A DNA stretch of 64,000 nt from Leptolyngbya iicbica LK (GCF_004212215.1 NZ_QVFV01000002.1:606482-670481), one strand, 5' to 3'. Positions 1 to 8,839 are shown, counted from the first letter of the stretch. Numbers and translations are program-made. The notes: a model not told the origin generated them from the sequence alone.

Positions 1-114
1 CACTGGAGTCTCGGTAACCAGACGACACCCGCGATGGCCATAGGGTATGGTGAACCCCCACTCTCAACTCCTGAACTCTTGACTCTGCCAGGGTTTCAAT
101 CAATTACCTCTTAA
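1..114 (+). pseudogene. Transposase C-terminal fragment, cut by the window edge
   Basis: The first frame reads HWSLGNQTTPAMAIGYGEPP and runs to a TAA at 112-114. It is almost identical at DNA level to the end of the transposase fragment at 1978-2337. The pattern HNW-RPHWSLG-TTPAMA is typical of the last part of a DDE transposase resembling the IS1-like proteins common in cyanobacteria. One base difference (CAA for TAA) removes the stop used by the second copy, so this copy reads six residues further. Whether the gene is intact depends on sequence left of the window. Confidence 0.6.
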
Positions 115-126
115 CATCCCAGTGCC
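1..126 (+). repeat. Direct repeat, copy 1 (IS right end)
   Basis: These 126 bases recur at 2239-2364 with only two visible differences (C/T at 97 and at 116). The repeat covers the transposase 3' end, the short tail after the stop codon and ends at ...CAGTGCCC, where both copies diverge into unrelated DNA. CAGTGCCC is therefore probably the right terminus of the IS. Confidence 0.85.
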
Positions 127-465
127 CTTTGCCTCGGATTGTTGGCTCCACAAGAGCGAGATCGCTCGTGCCTCGAAGCGCAAACGCAGGCACTTAAACG
201 CTCGAATCGAGTTTTACAAAACGGTGAAATTCCCGGCATGAGATTCCCAAAAGTTTTCTGCACCACCAGGTAACACGTACTTTATTGAAGGAGTAGTGAA
301 GATTTCACTGCACGGTTTCAATAATTCTATTTTTGAGTTTATGTTCATACAGAAATATACATTGATGTCAGTTATTTAAATTTACTTCGCACACATCGAA
401 GTGTCGCGCTAAAAATTAGAGCCAAAAGCTTTTCCCAGAAATCAATATAGTTGCCTATAAATAAA
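127..465. other. Non-coding stretch upstream of the glycosyltransferase
   Basis: No convincing gene is visible here. The composition becomes clearly AT-rich from about 290 onward, matching the gene that follows rather than the GC-richer neighbourhood. No clear promoter or terminator was recognised. Confidence 0.5.
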
Positions 466-1899
466 ATGAGGAAAAATCACTTGAAAATAAAGAAAACCTT
501 GGTAGGGACTTTGCTGCTCTTAGTTACTACGTTTTTATGGTATCGACTAGGAGAATCTCATTTAAATAGCTGGGATGAAGCCAGATATGCAATTCATGCT
601 ATTGAAGCTGCAAACCATGGCAACTGGCTATTTCCCCATTTGTTTGGCTCCCCTGACACTACAATGTATGACAAACCTCCGCTGGGGGTGTGGCTAATTG
701 CATCAAGCATTAAACTATTTGGTATAAACGAATTTGCCGTAAGGTTTTGGTCAGTTGTTGCTGCCACAGGAACTGTGATGGTAGTGTTCTTATTTGGCTC
801 ATCCATTAGCAGTGTAGCAACCGGTGCTCTTGGCTCATTAGTTCTTCTGACAACACATGGTTACTTAGGCTTTCATGCTACGAGATCAGGTGATTTTGAT
901 GTCATCTTCACGTTTTTTACAACCTTAGCAACGTGTTTCTTTTACTCAGGCTATAGCGATAGTAAAAAGAATCACTATTTCTTTTGGTACTTCATCTTAA
1001 TGGCATGTGCTTTTATGTTGAAGAGCATCTTGGTTGTACCTTTTATTCTGATGGCTTTCACCTTCTCCTTCTGTCAAAATAGCGCCCGAAAATGTTTTCT
1101 TAATAAATGGTCTGCTTGGGGACTTCTTGCCGGATTGGCATTAATAGGGATATGGTTTACTCTATGCCTGTTCTACGTTGATGGTTTTGCTCAAGGAGTA
1201 TTTTCGCGTTTTACAGGTAGAGTAACCGATTCAATCGACTCGCATGGAGGACCTTGGTACTTCTATTTTCCGGTTTTGTTAAGGCAATTTGGAAAGCCTT
1301 GGGCTTTTTTCCTTGCTTTTAGCATAATCTATTCTACTCGGAGATTGTGGAGACGGGAAGCGATTATGCTCTTCGTAACCCTATGGGTATTTGTTCCTCT
1401 TGTTCTTTTGTGTATAGCTCAGACAAAGCTTTCTTGGTATACGATACCCATTATGCCGGGAATTGCATTGTTTCTAGCTTTGAACATAACTAACGCATAC
1501 TATTACAATAGTAATCAATATCTTAAGGCTGCTATTCTCATAATTTTTTCTGCAGCTCTTATAAAGTCGGCATCTTCTGCGGGAGAACTTGTCATGAAAA
1601 CAAATGAGTTTGAGCAGATTCATGCAGTTCAAACTCTCGCACCGAAACTATCAAATGTATCGGATGTATATATAGATTTTTCTACTTTGCCTCGTCACTT
1701 GAGATACTCTTTGCCCTTCTATGTCTATGCACATACAAATGGGAGAGTATATCGTCTTGATGACGATAACCGGATGTTGATAACTGGAGAAGATGTTGTA
1801 CTAATCTTAGATGGAGAGACTACTATGCAACTGCCGATGAATAAAGAATTAGAGGAACTCGCCAACGTAGAGGGTGTGCAGTTACTGAAGCTAAAGTGA
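466..1899 (+). CDS. ArnT/PMT-type (GT39/GT83) membrane glycosyltransferase
   Basis: The protein is a multi-pass membrane protein of about 477 residues. An N-terminal hydrophobic helix is followed by a first periplasmic loop with WDEARYAIHA, the acidic DE motif typical of dolichyl-phosphate-mannose mannosyltransferase and ArnT relatives. YDKPPLGVWL next to it is another hallmark of this superfamily. Many hydrophobic helices follow, then a soluble C-terminal part. Such enzymes move a sugar from a lipid carrier to a protein or lipid on the outer face of the membrane; the substrate here is unknown. ATG at 466 is preferred, with an in-frame TTG at 451. No strong ribosome binding site is seen. The gene is markedly AT-richer than the genes to its right and is bracketed by IS ends, which suggests recent acquisition. 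Confidence 0.8.
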   Translation: MRKNHLKIKKTLVGTLLLLVTTFLWYRLGESHLNSWDEARYAIHAIEAANHGNWLFPHLFGSPDTTMYDKPPLGVWLIASSIKLFGINEFAVRFWSVVAATGTVMVVFLFGSSISSVATGALGSLVLLTTHGYLGFHATRSGDFDVIFTFFTTLATCFFYSGYSDSKKNHYFFWYFILMACAFMLKSILVVPFILMAFTFSFCQNSARKCFLNKWSAWGLLAGLALIGIWFTLCLFYVDGFAQGVFSRFTGRVTDSIDSHGGPWYFYFPVLLRQFGKPWAFFLAFSIIYSTRRLWRREAIMLFVTLWVFVPLVLLCIAQTKLSWYTIPIMPGIALFLALNITNAYYYNSNQYLKAAILIIFSAALIKSASSAGELVMKTNEFEQIHAVQTLAPKLSNVSDVYIDFSTLPRHLRYSLPFYVYAHTNGRVYRLDDDNRMLITGEDVVLILDGETTMQLPMNKELEELANVEGVQLLKLK

Positions 1900-1977
1900 A
1901 GGAAGCCTGCCAAGTTTGGCTAAAAGTGTAGGGGGCACTGGTTCTCTAAAGGGTGACAGCTAGAATGGACGGAAAGT

Positions 1978-2337
1978 TTGACGACAGGGGCTAGAAGTAG
2001 CGATAAAAATCAAAGGTTCCCAAGGACAACGCCGCGTCGTTTGGCTCAAAAGCGCCTCCCCTTCACCGCGGTCAGTCCCACTCATGACGTGCATGCCAAC
2101 CACAATGAGGCGCAAAACAGCGCCTTAAGACGCCGGGCCCGTGCTTATCGAAGACGCCAAATTCTCTATGCTAAACGCGGTGAGGGACTGCAGCGAGCAT
2201 TGAATGTCCAATGTCTGATCCATAACTGGCTGCGGCCGCACTGGAGTCTCGGTAACCAGACGACACCCGCGATGGCCATAGGGTATGGTGAACCCCCACT
2301 CTCAACTCCTGAACTCTTGACTCTGCCAGGGTTTTAA
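1978..2337 (+). pseudogene. Transposase remnant (DDE type, 3' part)
   Basis: The open frame of 119 codons carries only the C-terminal third of a DDE transposase: HANHNEAQNSALRRRARAYR, then YAKRGEGLQRAL and the HNWLRPHWSLG block. There is no N-terminal DNA-binding part and no complete catalytic triad. The first 30 or so codons, from a TTG, do not look like the family and may be frameshifted. The last third repeats positions 1-114. The remnant is probably inactive. Confidence 0.65.
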
Positions 2338-2364
2338 TCAATTACCTCTTAACACCCCAGTGCC
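2239..2364 (+). repeat. Direct repeat, copy 2 (IS right end)
   Basis: This is the second copy of the 126-base repeat at 1-126, in the same orientation. The two copies bracket the AT-rich glycosyltransferase gene. The right boundary, CAGTGCCC, runs straight into the coding frame of the next gene. Confidence 0.85.
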
Positions 2365-3028
2365 CAGTCGCTGGAGTCAACAACGCGAAGAGGCTGCCGC
2401 TCAGCGCCATGCCATCAATCTGCAATACCTAAATCCGCTGCGGCTCTGGCTCGAAGAAACCTATGTGCGGTTGCAACTGATTGAGACAGAATTGGCGCTG
2501 AGCGATCGCCCTTCGCCCCTCCTCAGCGTTCCAGCACCAGCCGCCATCTCCCAGCAAGATGCCATCTGGTTTAACCAGGCCGGTGCGTACTTAGCCTCAA
2601 CCTGTTACATCACGGCCTGCCTATTTTGGGCGCTTAAACAGGTGCGAGAGCATTTGCCCTATTTGCGGTTGTCGCGTGAAGGTGACACGGAGTTAATGAC
2701 CCTGATGTTTCAGGTCAGTCAGGCATTTTTACAAGATCTGGGCATCTTTTACGTGATTCAGCCCAGCCTCGGCAATGATGTGTATCTTGCCAGCCAACAA
2801 CGATTGATGACCTATCGCGAATTTTGTGAGCGACTTCAGCAACCAGAGGAACGAGTCTGGAGCGATCGCCTCATACAGTTCTACCTGGATATTGGACAAC
2901 GCCGAAGACCGCAGAATTTAGCCGCCGCGCTACAGGCCATTCGTACCCTCTCCGCCTTTTTAGATGAGCAAATTGGGGCTGGCGTTTCCATCCGCGATCG
3001 CCTCAACGCCGAGGGCATTACCTCCTGA
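2360..3028 (+). CDS. Hypothetical protein, probably 5'-truncated by the IS
   Basis: The frame opens with a GTG that lies inside the IS terminus (CAGTGCCC) and continues as coding sequence. The native start has therefore probably been lost and the GTG is only a fortuitous start. The 222-residue product is soluble and mostly helical, with an internal Trp/Phe-rich stretch (ITACLFWALKQVREHLPYLR). GCGATCGCC octamers occur in it and its codon use is like that of the chromosomal genes to the right. I do not recognise a family. An intact homologue with extra N-terminal residues would confirm the truncation. Confidence 0.6.
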   Translation: MPSRWSQQREEAAAQRHAINLQYLNPLRLWLEETYVRLQLIETELALSDRPSPLLSVPAPAAISQQDAIWFNQAGAYLASTCYITACLFWALKQVREHLPYLRLSREGDTELMTLMFQVSQAFLQDLGIFYVIQPSLGNDVYLASQQRLMTYREFCERLQQPEERVWSDRLIQFYLDIGQRRRPQNLAAALQAIRTLSAFLDEQIGAGVSIRDRLNAEGITS

Positions 3029-3136
3029 GCACTTGAGCCCGCCGTCGCCGACCCGACCAACAGAGCCACACCAGCAGTCCGTTCACACTGCGCGAGCAAA
3101 GACGCAGCACAAAGATGAGAATTTTCTATTGTCGTG

Positions 3137-3169
3137 ATTTACACTTCTTAAATAACTTTGTTAAGTTAT
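3137..3169 (+). promoter_or_regulatory. Candidate operator: shared ATTTACACTTCTTAA plus inverted repeat
   Basis: Two signals lie just upstream of the doxX-like gene. The 15-mer ATTTACACTTCTTAA at 3137-3151 recurs exactly at 4110-4124 upstream of the RND adaptor gene. Directly after it is the inverted repeat ATAACTT-TGTT-AAGTTAT (3152-3169), a size suited to a dimeric repressor. No regulator gene was found nearby. Confidence 0.45.
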
Positions 3170-3211
3170 AAATATACCGCCGGAGTTTTTTAATCCCACC
3201 TATTGAATCCT

Positions 3212-3751
3212 ATGCAACTCACATCCACTGCTGCCAAGCTTTTCAGGCCCAATATTTCTGCCAATACGCTTTCTCAGACAACCTTGGCGATTCTGAGAGT
3301 GACCTTAGGCGTGATGATGGTTCACAACGGCTTTGACAAGCTCGCTGATATCGAAAGCTTTGCTCGGGCCTATGTCGAATACCTGGGTCTGCCTTTTCCC
3401 ATCTTTTTGAGCTACGTCGCCGCATACACCGAAGTCATTGCGGCTCCGTTAGTTGCGATGGGCCTCTTTACTCGGTTTGCATCTTTGGGCCTGTTCGGCA
3501 CCATGTGCGTCGCCATGTATCACCACATTTCCGTTGCTGGTCTGAGCTTGCCTTATCTAGAACTCTCAGCCATTTACGCGGCTTCTTTCTTCTACTTTTT
3601 GGTCAACGGCGCAGGGCTTTACTCCTTTGATGCGCTCATTGCCAATCTGCTCGATAGCGCTTCGCTGACTTTAAAAGAGAAGCAAATCATGCGGCTCGAA
3701 AGCTCCTTTGAAGCAGCTGAAGCCGTCAAAGATGAGAACGTGGTTGCATAG
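3212..3751 (+). CDS. DoxX family membrane protein
   Basis: The product is about 179 residues with four hydrophobic helices. It carries the DoxX pattern near the N-terminus (ILRVTLGVMMVHNGFDKLAD) and a later EVIAAPLVAMGLFTRFASLG segment. DoxX proteins are small inner-membrane proteins linked to quinone redox and oxidative stress; the exact reaction here is unknown. ATG at 3212 is preferred over the in-frame TTG at 3203. A Rho-independent terminator follows at 3793. A promoter motif shared with the RND adaptor gene suggests co-regulation with the pump. Confidence 0.85.
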   Translation: MQLTSTAAKLFRPNISANTLSQTTLAILRVTLGVMMVHNGFDKLADIESFARAYVEYLGLPFPIFLSYVAAYTEVIAAPLVAMGLFTRFASLGLFGTMCVAMYHHISVAGLSLPYLELSAIYAASFFYFLVNGAGLYSFDALIANLLDSASLTLKEKQIMRLESSFEAAEAVKDENVVA

Positions 3752-3792
3752 TTAATACGCTACTGTGCCCACGCCATTGACAAAGTCTTTTC

Positions 3793-3822
3793 AGGAAGGA
3801 GTTTTGCGCTCCTTCCTTTTTT
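3793..3822 (+). terminator. Rho-independent terminator after the DoxX gene
   Basis: AGGAAGGAG (3793-3801) pairs with CTCCTTCCT (3809-3817) around a short loop and is followed by a run of T. It sits 42 bases after the DoxX stop codon. Confidence 0.85.
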
Positions 3823-4168
3823 ATTGCTTTATTGCTGGAGGCCATGGGCGCAGCCTGACAGTCAGGGGCCAACTCTCGTGTAAGCACAGGTCACCTACAG
3901 CAGCAGCATTCACTCAGCTAAAAACTCGACATACAGGGCGTTATCTGGCACCTTTTTTCCACTCCATCGTCAGTTTGTATGGAATTTGCCGTTGGTGAGG
4001 TGATGCTCGGCAGCTGAAACGCGAGCGATCGCTGATATGGCTGAGGAACCTGCTGCAACAATCGGCCAGCAGGGCTCACGATGATCAGGCAAATCTTAAG
4101 CCATAATGAATTTACACTTCTTAACGAGTGATTGGTTGTAAGGGCACTTTTGGGGTGCATTTTGGGCT
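3823..4168. other. Intergenic region with the second copy of the shared element
   Basis: No gene is supported here. The exact 15-mer ATTTACACTTCTTAA at 4110-4124 repeats the element upstream of the DoxX gene and sits 45 bases before the GTG start of the RND adaptor, so it is probably part of its promoter or operator. Confidence 0.5.
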
Positions 4169-5464
4169 GTGACATCATTGCAAGATTCTGAGTTGGTTGC
4201 GTCAGACAGTATGGAAACCTCGTTGCTGAAAGGGGTTGGCAAGTCGTCGAAGGGTTACGGCAAGGTATTGCTGGGGGTTGGCCTTGGCGTGGCGATCGCC
4301 CTCATCGGGTCACGTTTTCTGGCTAGCGATTCCGGTCCGGTTGAACCCTCCACCCCTGCCGAGGCGACCAGCTCGGTCAGCGCCCAGACGGTAACTGTCG
4401 CGCCGGTGCAGGTGGGACAAGTCGCCGAACAATTGACCGTCACAGGCACCGTTAATCCCGCCGATTTATTAGCCGTGACCCCGCAGCTCAGTGGCTTGCA
4501 GATTCAGCAGGTATTGGTAAATGAGGGCGATCGCGTTGCCGCAGGGCAACCCCTAGTGATCTTAGATGACACAAACCTGCGCACCGATATTCAGCGCGCC
4601 CAAGCCCAGCTAGAAGTCGCGCAAGCTCAACTGCAGCAACAACAGGCTAACCTGGCTCAGGCTCGAGCCCAATTTGCAGAAGCCGAAACCAACCGTCAGC
4701 GTTACCAATCTTTGGCCGCCCAGGGAGCCGTTAGTAGCGAAGAAGCTGACCGTCGCGCGACGCAGGCCGTCACCGCACGGGCAGCCGTCGGCGTTGCCCA
4801 AGCCAATGTCACCAGTGCTGAAGCCAATATTCGCAGTCAACAATCAGAAATCAGCCGCTTACAAACTGAACTGACTCGGACTACCGTCGTTGCGCCGTTA
4901 GCGGGCATCGTGGCTGAGCGTCCAGCCAGTGTTGGCGATGTCTCGTCTACTGCAACCGAAGTCGTCTCCCTGATTCAAGGCAACCAGTTAGAGCTGTTCG
5001 CCGAGGTGCCGCAGGCCCAATTGACTCAGGTGTCCGTGGGGGCTCCGGTCAGGGTGACTTCGAGCACAGATCCGAATATCCGCGTCGAAGGGACGGTGCA
5101 AGAAATTCAGCCTTTGGTCGATCCGCAAACGCGCACGGCTCAGGTGGTGATTCGCTTGCCGGAGAGCGAACGCCTCCGGTCTGGCATGTTCCTCACCGCT
5201 GCCATTCAGTCGGGGCAGCGATCGGGTCTGACAATCCCAGCGGAGGCGCTGTTGCCCCAACCAGATGGCTCCGTGCGCGTATATTTGCTGGGACCAGACC
5301 AAACCGCCGTAGCCCGCACTGTCGAAATTGGTGCGCGAGTTCCTGGCACTGGTGAAGAGGGCGATCGCGTGGAAATCCTTCAGGGGCTGGACTCTGGCGA
5401 ACAGGTGATCGTCGCTGGAGCCAGTTACGTGCAAGACGGCGATACCGTCACCGTCGCGGAATAG
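4169..5464 (+). CDS. RND efflux periplasmic adaptor (membrane fusion protein)
   Basis: The product is 431 residues. A membrane anchor (GVGLGVAIALIGSRFL) lies near residue 35. A first lipoyl-like half follows (LQIQQVLVNEGDRVAAGQPL), then a long Gln/Ala-rich coiled-coil hairpin of about 100 residues, the second lipoyl half (TRTTVVAPLAGIVAERPASV), and beta-barrel and membrane-proximal domains. This is the standard architecture of the adaptor that links an inner-membrane RND pump to a TolC-type channel. The permease gene follows after 171 bases. No TolC gene is adjacent, so the pump probably borrows a channel from elsewhere. The start is GTG at 4169; an in-frame ATG at 4211 is also possible. Confidence 0.9.
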   Translation: MTSLQDSELVASDSMETSLLKGVGKSSKGYGKVLLGVGLGVAIALIGSRFLASDSGPVEPSTPAEATSSVSAQTVTVAPVQVGQVAEQLTVTGTVNPADLLAVTPQLSGLQIQQVLVNEGDRVAAGQPLVILDDTNLRTDIQRAQAQLEVAQAQLQQQQANLAQARAQFAEAETNRQRYQSLAAQGAVSSEEADRRATQAVTARAAVGVAQANVTSAEANIRSQQSEISRLQTELTRTTVVAPLAGIVAERPASVGDVSSTATEVVSLIQGNQLELFAEVPQAQLTQVSVGAPVRVTSSTDPNIRVEGTVQEIQPLVDPQTRTAQVVIRLPESERLRSGMFLTAAIQSGQRSGLTIPAEALLPQPDGSVRVYLLGPDQTAVARTVEIGARVPGTGEEGDRVEILQGLDSGEQVIVAGASYVQDGDTVTVAE

Positions 5465-5491
5465 CGCGATCGAATTGTCCCAACAGATCTT

Positions 5492-5565
5492 GTGGGGGCG
5501 AGGCATTTTGGTTGTCACAATTTGGATTGATGGAAAACGCTCTCCACAAAATGCCTCGCCCCTAC
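5492..5565. repeat. Long hairpin between adaptor and permease
   Basis: Arms at 5492-5510 and 5547-5565 (GGGGCGAGGCATTTTG and its complement) pair over 19 bases with one mismatch, around a 36-base loop. From memory, GGGGCGAGGCATT-type inverted units are dispersed in many cyanobacterial genomes. A C/A-rich simple stretch (CCCAACCA units, about 5600-5625) follows. The hairpin could tune expression between the two pump genes. Confidence 0.6.
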
Positions 5566-5635
5566 GTCGCGTAAATTCGCCCCAATCACCCTGCTCCCCA
5601 ATCACCCAACCACCCAACCACCTATCCACTCCTCT

Positions 5636-8600
5636 ATGTCTTTCAACGTTTCCGGCTGGTCGATCCGACGTCCCATTCCCACTCTGGTGCTGTTCCTGGT
5701 GCTCACCCTGGCGGGCTTAGTTTCGTTCGGAAAACTCGGCGTTGACCTTAACCCCAATATCGACTTTCCAGCGGTCATCGTTACGGTGAACCAGACCGGG
5801 GCGGGTCCCGAAGAACTGGAAACCCAGGTCACCAAAAAAGTAGAAGATGCCGTCGCGGGGCTGGGCAACATTGACGAACTGCGATCAACCATTACCGACG
5901 GCAGTTCCCAAACCGTGATCAGCTTTGACCTGGGGGTGGATACCGATCGCGCCACCAATGACGTGCGGGACGCGATCGCCCGCATTCGTTCCGACCTACC
6001 CGCCGCCGCCCAAGACCCCATCGTGCGGCGACTGAACTTTGAAGGTGGCCCGATTTTGACGTATGCGGTGACCTCTGATCAGCGATCGGTGGAAGAACTG
6101 AGCGAACTGGTGGATCAGGAGATCAGCCGCAGCTTGCTCTCCGTATCCGGCGTCGCCCAAGTTGATCGCATCGGCGGCGTCGATCCAGAAATTCGGGTCG
6201 ATCTGAACCCCAAACAGTTGGACGCCCTGGGCATTACCGCCACCCAAGTCAACGATCAGATTCGTGCCCTCAATATCAACCTGCCCAGCGGTCGTGCCAC
6301 CTTGGGCCAGCAAGAGCAGGGCCTCCGCACGCTGGGCAGCGCCCCCACGGTCGAAGCCCTCGCCAATTATCAGATTCAACTGCCCAACGGCACCGCGGTG
6401 CCCCTCAATAGTTTGGGCACCGTTGAGCAAGGCTACGCCGAAACCCGTCAGGCCGCGTATTTAGATAATCAGGGAGTGGTCTCTTTCTCGGTGTTACGCA
6501 GTACTGGCAGCGTTCTGGTTGCCGTCGAGGAAGGGGTAACCGCGCAGATTGCGGAGTTAGAAGCCACTTTGCCCGAAGACATCGAGTTTCAGCTCATCTT
6601 TACCCGCGCCACGGAAATTCGGGATTCTTATCGCGCCTCCATTGATGCGTTGATCATTGGCTGCATTCTCGCGGTCGTAGTGGTGGGTGTCTTTTTACGC
6701 GACTGGCGCGCCACCCTCATTACGGCAGCTGCTCTGCCCCTATCCATCATTCCCACCTTTATCGTGCTCGACTGGCTGGGCTACACCCTCAACAGCATGT
6801 CATTGCTGGGCCTGACCCTTGCCGTAGGCAATTTAGTGGATGACGCGATCGTGGAAATCGAAAACGTCGAGCGTCACATCCGCATGGGTAAGCCGCCGTT
6901 CCAGGCGGCACTAGACTCCACTTCAGAAGTGGGCCTCGCCGTGGTCACAACGACCGCCACCATCGTCGCGGTGTTCATTCCCGTTGCTTTCATGGGCGGT
7001 ATTCCCGGCCAGTTCTTCAAGCCCTTTGGCGTTACAGTCGCCACAGCCACCATGTTCTCAACCCTGGTAGCCCGCTTGATGACGCCGATGATGGCTGCTT
7101 ACCTACTCAAGTCAAAACCGGCGACCGTCCAGCCTGCATCTAGCACCAACGGCAATGGCAATGGCAATGGCAATGGCAATGGCAATGGCAATGGCAATGG
7201 CAATGGGAACGGTCAACTGAATGGTTACGGCAAGCCTGATCGCCGCTTTCACCCTTATCAAACATTGCTCAGGGCAGGCTTACGCCACCGTCTGCTGACC
7301 ATCGTCCTCGCTGTGATGTTCTTTATTGGCAGCCTGATGCTGGTGCCCTACATTCCCACCAGCCTGTTTGAATCCGGCGACACTGGGCTGTCAACCATCA
7401 ATGTCGAACTGCCCCCCGGCTCCACCCTACGCAATACTCACCAAGTCACCGAACGCTTGACTACCGAACTGTTGCAGCATGAGGCCGTTGCCACGGTGCT
7501 GTCCTCAGAAGGGACTGAGGGCGTTAATACGGCGTCGATGTTCGTCAATCTCAAGCCGCAGAACGAACGCGCCGCTTCCCAGGCTGACTTTGAGCAAGAG
7601 GCCCGCCAACTTTTCCAAACGATTCCCGGAGCCCGGGTAAGCTTCCAGAGTCAGGGCGCAGGCGGTGAGAGCAAAGACCTGACCATCATTCTCAAGGGAG
7701 ATAACCCCAGCACGCTGCTGGAATCGTCCAACGCGCTCACCCGACAAATGCGAGAAATCCCCGGACTGGTGGAAGTGACCTCTAGCGCGAGCCTGGTGAA
7801 ACCGGAAATCCTGATTACTCCGGATCCCTTGCGAGCGGCAGACTTGGGCGTGTCGGTCCAGGCGATCGCCAACACTGCCTTTCTCGCCACCCTGGGCGAT
7901 ACCGAATCGAACCTGGCGGAATTTACATTGGGCGATCGGCAAATCCCCATTCGGGTACAGCTCGACCCCGCTGAGCGCGACCAACTCGATACCCTCCGCC
8001 AGCTCAAAGTGCCCGGCCAGAATGGCAACCTGGTGCCCCTCATCGCTGTCGCCGACATCGCCTTTGGTAGCGGCCCGGCCCAAATCGATCGCTTCGATCG
8101 CGCCCGTCAGGTCACTATTGGCGGCAACCTCCAGGGCATCACCCTCGGTCAGGGACTCGCCCTCGTTAACGACCTCCCGGCCCTCAATAACCTGCCCGCC
8201 GATGTGCAGCAACAGCCCGCCGGTGACGCCGAAATTATGGCGGAAATCTTCAGCCGTTTCCTCCTGGCCCTCGGCACCGCCGTCCTAATGATTTACGCGG
8301 TGCTGGTGCTGCTGTACAACAACTTCCTCTATCCCTTTGCGGTGATGGCGGCGCTGCCCCTATCCATCGGTGGCGCCCTCATGGGCTTGCTCATTGCCCA
8401 AAAACCTCTGGGCCTCTTTGCCCTCATCGGTATCGTGCTGCTCATGGGCCTCGTCACCAAAAACGCTATTCTGCTTGTGGACTACGCCCTCATCGCCAAA
8501 CAGCAAGGCAAGACCCGGAAGCAGTCCGTTATGGAAGCGGGCACCACGCGCCTGCGCCCCATCCTCATGACCTCCATTTCCACCATGGCCGGGATGGTGC

Positions 8601-8836
8601 CCATTGCGCTGGAGCTCGGAGCCGCCGGAGAAACCCGCAGCCCGATGGCGATCGCGGTCATTGGCGGCTTCACCACGTCTACGCTGCTGACGCTGGTGGT
8701 GGTGCCCGTGTTCTTCACCTATATTGACCAGTTCCAGGGGGCGATCGGGCGTCTCTTCCGCCGTCTCAAAGGCCCCGACGCCGCCGAACCCGTTTACAAA
8801 GCGTTAGAACCTGATAAAACTCCGATGGGAAAATAG
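5636..8836 (+). CDS. RND efflux permease (AcrB/HAE1-like)
   Basis: The 1066-residue protein has the expected length and internal duplication of RND pumps: two sets of six helices and two large periplasmic domains. TM4 carries GNLVDDAIVEIENVERH near residue 400, with the paired Asp of the proton relay. TM10 carries GLVTKNAILLVDYA with the matching Lys. The two Asp point to a drug/solvent-type (HAE1) pump, not a CusA-like metal pump. In the cytoplasmic linker between TM6 and TM7 an Asn-Gly dipeptide is repeated about a dozen times (residues about 505-526), encoded by a hexanucleotide microsatellite. The gene follows its adaptor in the same direction. The ATG at 5636 fits the normal RND N-terminus (FNVSGWSIRRPIPTLV). 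Confidence 0.92.
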   Translation: MSFNVSGWSIRRPIPTLVLFLVLTLAGLVSFGKLGVDLNPNIDFPAVIVTVNQTGAGPEELETQVTKKVEDAVAGLGNIDELRSTITDGSSQTVISFDLGVDTDRATNDVRDAIARIRSDLPAAAQDPIVRRLNFEGGPILTYAVTSDQRSVEELSELVDQEISRSLLSVSGVAQVDRIGGVDPEIRVDLNPKQLDALGITATQVNDQIRALNINLPSGRATLGQQEQGLRTLGSAPTVEALANYQIQLPNGTAVPLNSLGTVEQGYAETRQAAYLDNQGVVSFSVLRSTGSVLVAVEEGVTAQIAELEATLPEDIEFQLIFTRATEIRDSYRASIDALIIGCILAVVVVGVFLRDWRATLITAAALPLSIIPTFIVLDWLGYTLNSMSLLGLTLAVGNLVDDAIVEIENVERHIRMGKPPFQAALDSTSEVGLAVVTTTATIVAVFIPVAFMGGIPGQFFKPFGVTVATATMFSTLVARLMTPMMAAYLLKSKPATVQPASSTNGNGNGNGNGNGNGNGNGNGNGQLNGYGKPDRRFHPYQTLLRAGLRHRLLTIVLAVMFFIGSLMLVPYIPTSLFESGDTGLSTINVELPPGSTLRNTHQVTERLTTELLQHEAVATVLSSEGTEGVNTASMFVNLKPQNERAASQADFEQEARQLFQTIPGARVSFQSQGAGGESKDLTIILKGDNPSTLLESSNALTRQMREIPGLVEVTSSASLVKPEILITPDPLRAADLGVSVQAIANTAFLATLGDTESNLAEFTLGDRQIPIRVQLDPAERDQLDTLRQLKVPGQNGNLVPLIAVADIAFGSGPAQIDRFDRARQVTIGGNLQGITLGQGLALVNDLPALNNLPADVQQQPAGDAEIMAEIFSRFLLALGTAVLMIYAVLVLLYNNFLYPFAVMAALPLSIGGALMGLLIAQKPLGLFALIGIVLLMGLVTKNAILLVDYALIAKQQGKTRKQSVMEAGTTRLRPILMTSISTMAGMVPIALELGAAGETRSPMAIAVIGGFTTSTLLTLVVVPVFFTYIDQFQGAIGRLFRRLKGPDAAEPVYKALEPDKTPMGK
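7148..7212 (+). repeat. Hexanucleotide (GGCAAT)n microsatellite in coding sequence
   Basis: GGCAAT units are repeated head to tail with very little variation, encoding (Asn-Gly)n in the central linker of the RND permease. The unit length is a multiple of three, so changes in copy number would alter linker length without breaking the frame. Confidence 0.9.
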
Positions 8837-8839
8837 CCG

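Noticed and set aside
7505-8212. Long antisense frame of 235 codons inside the RND permease
   Set aside because: GC-rich coding sequence often leaves long antisense frames open; the plus-strand protein is beyond doubt.
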